Assembly (NCBI RefSeq): GCF_001039355.2
Contig: NW_019773847.1
Coordinates: 28,963-92,962 of the forward strand
Direction of reading: 5' to 3'
DNA: 64,000 nucleotides
From: Lingula anatina
Taxonomy: Eukaryota > Brachiopoda > Lingulata > Lingulida > Lingulidae
The position numbers and the translations under genes were made by a program. The notes under the pieces were generated by a model, which saw nothing but the letters and a program-made list of their open reading frames with translations, did no database searches and was not told where the DNA came from. Below, one piece after another: positions 59,831-64,000 of the stretch; the stretch's first letter is position 1, and each line of letters begins with the position of its first letter.

Positions 59831-62800
59831 ATGGTATTAGATATTGAAAATTTTCGCGCCGACAAGGGCGGATATCCAGACAAGATCAGGGAAAATCAGG
59901 CCAAAAGATTTAAAGATGTGACTTTAGTTGATAAAGTTGTTGAGGCAGACACAGAATGGAGACAACGTAAGTGATGTACACATGTATGTTTACTGGTGTA
60001 GCCTCTCGACAACTTGTAATTACTTATTAGAGTTGTATCTACGAATACACGCATATGTAGACAGACACCAGACAAGCGACTCTCGAATATTTACTGGGGT
60101 TGGTGAAGTAGCTTTTACTAATTGGATTGCCTTCGGTTTTTTAATGAATCAGATCCATCATGGTCTTCCTTGCCAGCTCATGGTATTATCATATAGGAAC
60201 TAGAAATTCCTTTACAATTTTGACGGTGAAATATTGTGGTAACAGCTAGGTATTTCCTTGTGAAATATGTCATACACGTTTTGAAAATGTCCACTAAGTT
60301 GAGGAATCAATAGATTAAAAGATATTGAAGAGGAGACAAATTTAAGGAAAGGATGTGTACTATGATTTATATTCCATTATTATCATTAATTTTCATCTTT
60401 GTTCAAATGATAAATCCAGTGTCAATGCAGGCAGCCTTACTTGATGCGTATTAAAAGATAAAGTTTCTAAAAAATAAGATCGCTTCACTCTTTCTGCAGC
60501 CCCAACAGATTTGATTTTTTGTAGATTTTGAATATTGAGTTAGATCATAATGGGTAAAGTTATTTTTAATATGATATTTATGCTCCAGACATGTATATAT
60601 TGTAATTTTGTATAGTATTAAAAGTAGAAGTTGTCATGATATTATTTGCAGTAACTTTGTTGTCTTGAAGATTTTTTCATATATTTATTTATTTATTTAT
60701 TTTAGTACGGTACCAAGCAGATAACTGGAATAAGTTAAAGAACCTATGCAGTAAAGTGATAGGAGAGAAGATGAAGGTATGTTATATCACTTGACATAGA
60801 AATTGTTTGTTTATCAAAATCTTGTCAGATGATCGGATGCAATATTAAACTGATATCATTTGAAGAGGAACCTGGCCCTGACCTCAAGGCAAACAGTTTA
60901 CTTATTAAAAAATCAATGTCAATTTTTCCTCTCCTTTGTAATTGTCCAGTAGTTTGATCCTTATCACTGATGAGATTACATTTGTTAATTCAGTGTTATT
61001 TACAAAGTTATTATATATTATTTACAAGTAAATTACAACTCTGGACTTTGGCTGGTCACTGATGGGTCACACAAGTCATGATGTCATGGTGGTCATGTAA
61101 AGAAATATAATTTAAAAACAAACAAACAAAAAAATTGAAGTAATTAAATTTATTATTTCAACTGATTTAGATGGCTTATAACCTGCATAAACTTCTCATC
61201 ACTTGTTTGTTTTCAGAAAAAAGAAGCTGTTGGAGATGATGAGACAGTGCCTCAGGCAATCCTAGACGGTCTGGAGAATATGACTGCAGAGCAGCTCAAG
61301 GTAGTCTTATACTAAAACCCAGTCTAAACCAGAAGTGTTTTAGACTTCTAATCCTTTGGGTTACCAGGGGCTGGTTAAAAAAGCAAACTAACAAACAAAA
61401 AACTTGGTCTAAACTTTCAAACCAGAGATTTGGTTTCCCTTTGTTTTAAAATGTGTTTGAAAATGTCCCTAAATCATGCTTTTCTGATCCTGCATAGTGC
61501 CTTACCTTCCCAGTTCAGATCTTAAAACTCAATTGGGTATGGAAATCCCAAATAGGATACTTACATTGTTAAATGCAAAAATGTAAGTTTTTGCCTTAAA
61601 CAATGGCAATGGCTTGTTATATCTTCATCAGACTACTACATATAAATGTATATCTTGGATGAAGTTGATAAGTTCAAACTATGAATGTTATGTGAAACAA
61701 ACCCCAGTGTTAATCCCACAGAACCCAGTTGATTTCATAATCACAGCTTGATGTTTCATATATCTATATTTTTATTTTTAGGAATTAACAGTGACCCAGA
61801 TCAAGCGCATTCGAGCAGTTCTTGATGAGAAGATGGCTCAGTGTGACCAGAGGCGCGTCACTGTGGAACAGACGAGAGATGAGTCGCTGAAAGAAATAGG
61901 AAACATGTGCCATGAATCGTGCATTGTTAGCAATGATGAGGTAGGGGAAAGAAGTACACTTCATTATCCAATATCTCAGATGTTTGACAGACCATAGCCT
62001 CACAGTTATTATTTACTTCGTATATAGTGACATGCTCTCCCCACAGGATTTTGATTGGTCACTGATGACGATTTATAACATTTTAACATTTTAATGACCA
62101 TTGTGAACATTTAAAAGACATTGTTTGGTCTTTACAACTTCAGCATGTATGACAATTTTGTTATGATTTAATATCAAATTGATGTAAATTTTTTTTTTTT
62201 CAGGAGGAGAATGGTATTGAAAGGACGTGGGGAGACGTGGAGACAAAGAAGAAATACTCCCATGTGGATCTGATTGTAATGATAGATGGTTATGAAGGAG
62301 AGAAGGGGGCAGTTGTTTCTGGAGGGAGGGGTTATTTTATTAAGGTAGGTTGTGTACCAGATTTGAAATGGATGGATTTGACGGAAGGGTATTGTGGTCT
62401 TTAAAATGAGATGGTATGCTTCCTTGAGAAAAAGTGTACAAAAACTTTACAAGGGTCAATCGATTTTGTTATTATTATTGTTGTTCTTGTTCATTTTATA
62501 TATGTATAAACATTTTTTGGGGGTGGGAGGTGGGTTGGCAGAGAATAAGCGGTTGTGCTTCCAGAGCTTTTATGATACTCTCTTTAAGTCCACATGTAAA
62601 CGAGACACAATATAAGGGCTTTGCTTTATTTGAACATTTTCTTATCTGTCATTTTATGTGTCATTTTGTCTGGGCCTAACACCATATTTGCTATCCATAC
62701 TTAATACTAGAGTCCAAATGTTTTTCTAGAGCCCTGATACAGCACAGTTTTCTTATACATTTGCTATCCACACTAGGGTACAGTAGTCTTCTTAAAGCAG

Positions 62801-64000
62801 GCCCTGATACAGTACAGCTTTCTTATACTTTTGCTATCCATTCTAGGGCCCAGTAGTCTTCCTAGAGCAGGCCCTGATCCAGCTTGCCCTGAGAATGCTC
62901 CAGGAAAAAGGGTTCACGGCACTCTACACGCCATTCTTTATGAGGAAGGAGGTGATGCAGGAGGTGGCGCAGCTTAGCCAGTTTGATGAGGAGTTGTACA
63001 AGGTGAAGATTGATAGGTCACAGAGGGGGGATTTTCTTTGTCGGAAAATTAATTTATCTGTAAAATGGAATGATGTTTCTTGCTACAGATGACCCTGTAT
63101 GACGAAATTGGTCTGAAATTGTAATTGTTGTACAAAAAATTTAATTGAGATGTACCAGTTTTGTTGTTCACTTGTTACACTTAGTCTAACAGTCTTGTAT
63201 GACTTGACAGACAGGAAATTGAGTGGAAATGAAATGTTTTATTTGTTGTTTTGAAGAAATAATCACAGTAAACCACTCTTTAATAAAATCAAAACCACTT
63301 TTTTATCACCATCAGGTTATAGGTAAGGGAGCAACAGAAAAAGAGGACTATGAAGAAAAATATCTAATAGCAACCTCAGAGCAGCCCATCGCAGCATTCC
63401 ATAGGGACGAGTGGATCCCCACGACTTCCCTGCCAATACGCTACGCTGGAATCTCCACGTGCTTCAGACAAGAGGCTGGCTCTCACGGCCGTGACACCAG
63501 GGGGATCTTCAGGGTACATCAGTTTGAAAAGGTGGGCCTCAAATGGATTTTGGGTGTTGGAAAATAAGAGAAGAAATCAAGCAAGATGTGATGTGTCTTT
63601 GATATCTTGTCCATATGTATGTGTCTTGTAAATAATACCTCTTTTTTCAATATGTCAGTTCTTTATTATTTTAATGCTGATTCTACTGTTTCTTTATAAT
63701 TGAGAATAAGACCCAAATTTCTTAACATTTTTTGCTGTAAGATTAATTCCGTAGCCTATGTGGCTTTACAGAACAAAATTATTTATCCACATAAACTCCC
63801 TCTGTATCATTTCTCTCGATTGTGAGTTTTTAAAAATAATAAACAGCCAATGCAGTCTTATGGTTATACATATACCTACATCCAGAAGATTATGATACCT
63901 TGTGAAAGCCTGATGTTTTTCCAGATTGAACAGTTTTGTATCACCTCCCCCCATGATGGGTTATCATGGCAGATGTTTGATGAGATGATAGGCAATGCAG
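59831..64000 (+). CDS. SARS1: Cytosolic seryl-tRNA synthetase, 5' part (eight exons, 346 residues)
   Basis: Exons 59831-59966, 60706-60776, 61217-61300, 61782-61940, 62204-62344, 62847-63002, 63316-63531 and 63925-64000 join without a frame break. The gene runs out of the window. The enzyme charges tRNA-Ser (and tRNA-Sec) with serine, using ATP. The start ([14 protein letters not shown]) is the conserved animal cytosolic N-terminus. Residues 1-150 form the tRNA-binding coiled-coil arm. Class II motif 1 lies around ALRMLQEKG...LYTPFF with its key Pro at 226; TSEQP (269-273) helps bind serine; motif 2 is [14 protein letters not shown]...VHQFEK (299-321). Motif 3 and the C-terminal extension are beyond 64000. 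Animal cytosolic enzymes have just over 500 residues, so about two thirds is seen. Exon 6 has upstream decoy copies of its own acceptor. Confidence 0.97.
62688..62878 (+). repeat. Tandem triplication of the exon 6 acceptor and exon start
   Basis: Three units start TTGCTATCCA at 62688, 62761 and 62831 (73 and 70 bases long). Each has a CTAG acceptor-like site and a version of CAGTAGTCTTC...GCAGGCCCTGATNCAG. Only the third unit is the functional exon 6 start. The first is the most diverged. Confidence 0.85.

Noticed and set aside
1-64000. CRISPR arrays, bacterial operons, rRNA genes
   Set aside because: None is present. The tandem and inverted repeats seen are eukaryotic microsatellites and transposon relics.

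Overview
The window is nuclear DNA of an animal. Genes are split by GT-AG introns, intergenic DNA is AT-rich and full of microsatellites (GA, CA, AATA, poly-A), and the proteins include a cytosolic seryl-tRNA synthetase, a RASSF-type C1 protein, a secretory prohormone, and extracellular proteins with fibrinogen-related and LamG-like domains on Thr-rich linkers. This fits an invertebrate bilaterian, perhaps a marine lophotrochozoan. The species cannot be fixed from the sequence.

Layout. Bases 1-10.4k hold two unrecognised, disordered, single-exon genes on the minus strand (292 and 576 residues). From 10.4k to 17.75k I see no convincing exon. At 17756-18257 (minus) lies the first coding exon of a RASSF-like gene. 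A probable non-coding first exon and promoter lie near 26.81-26.9k, across an 8.5-kb intron that carries several small transposon remnants and a 392-base sequencing gap. At 31.54-34.9k (plus) is a complete prohormone gene: TATA box, non-coding exon, signal-peptide exon, and an exon coding six IDPxVI-type repeats between basic cleavage sites. From 34.9k to 42.7k no gene is seen.

Bases 42.7-50.3k hold two neighbouring plus-strand genes for cell-surface or secreted recognition-type proteins: a type II membrane protein with a Thr-rich stalk and a fibrinogen-related domain, and a secreted protein with a Thr-rich linker and a LamG-like domain. Both use phase-1 introns at the module borders. Bases 52.2-56.85k are a large inverted-repeat (foldback) element made of diverged units of about 745 bp. 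Each unit has an RFX-type X-box and several ATGGC(N)GCC motifs. The last two exons of an unidentified plus-strand gene follow at 57.2-58.0k. The window ends inside the seryl-tRNA synthetase gene (eight exons seen, from 59831).

The best candidate for something undescribed is the prohormone. It should release two peptide families that I do not recognise, IDPxVI(x)V-type and DGL(F/Y)-type, none with an obvious amidation signal. Next come the foldback element with its built-in transcription-factor motifs, the threefold copy of a splice acceptor plus exon start in the seryl-tRNA synthetase gene, and the two disordered proteins with cryptic internal repeats.
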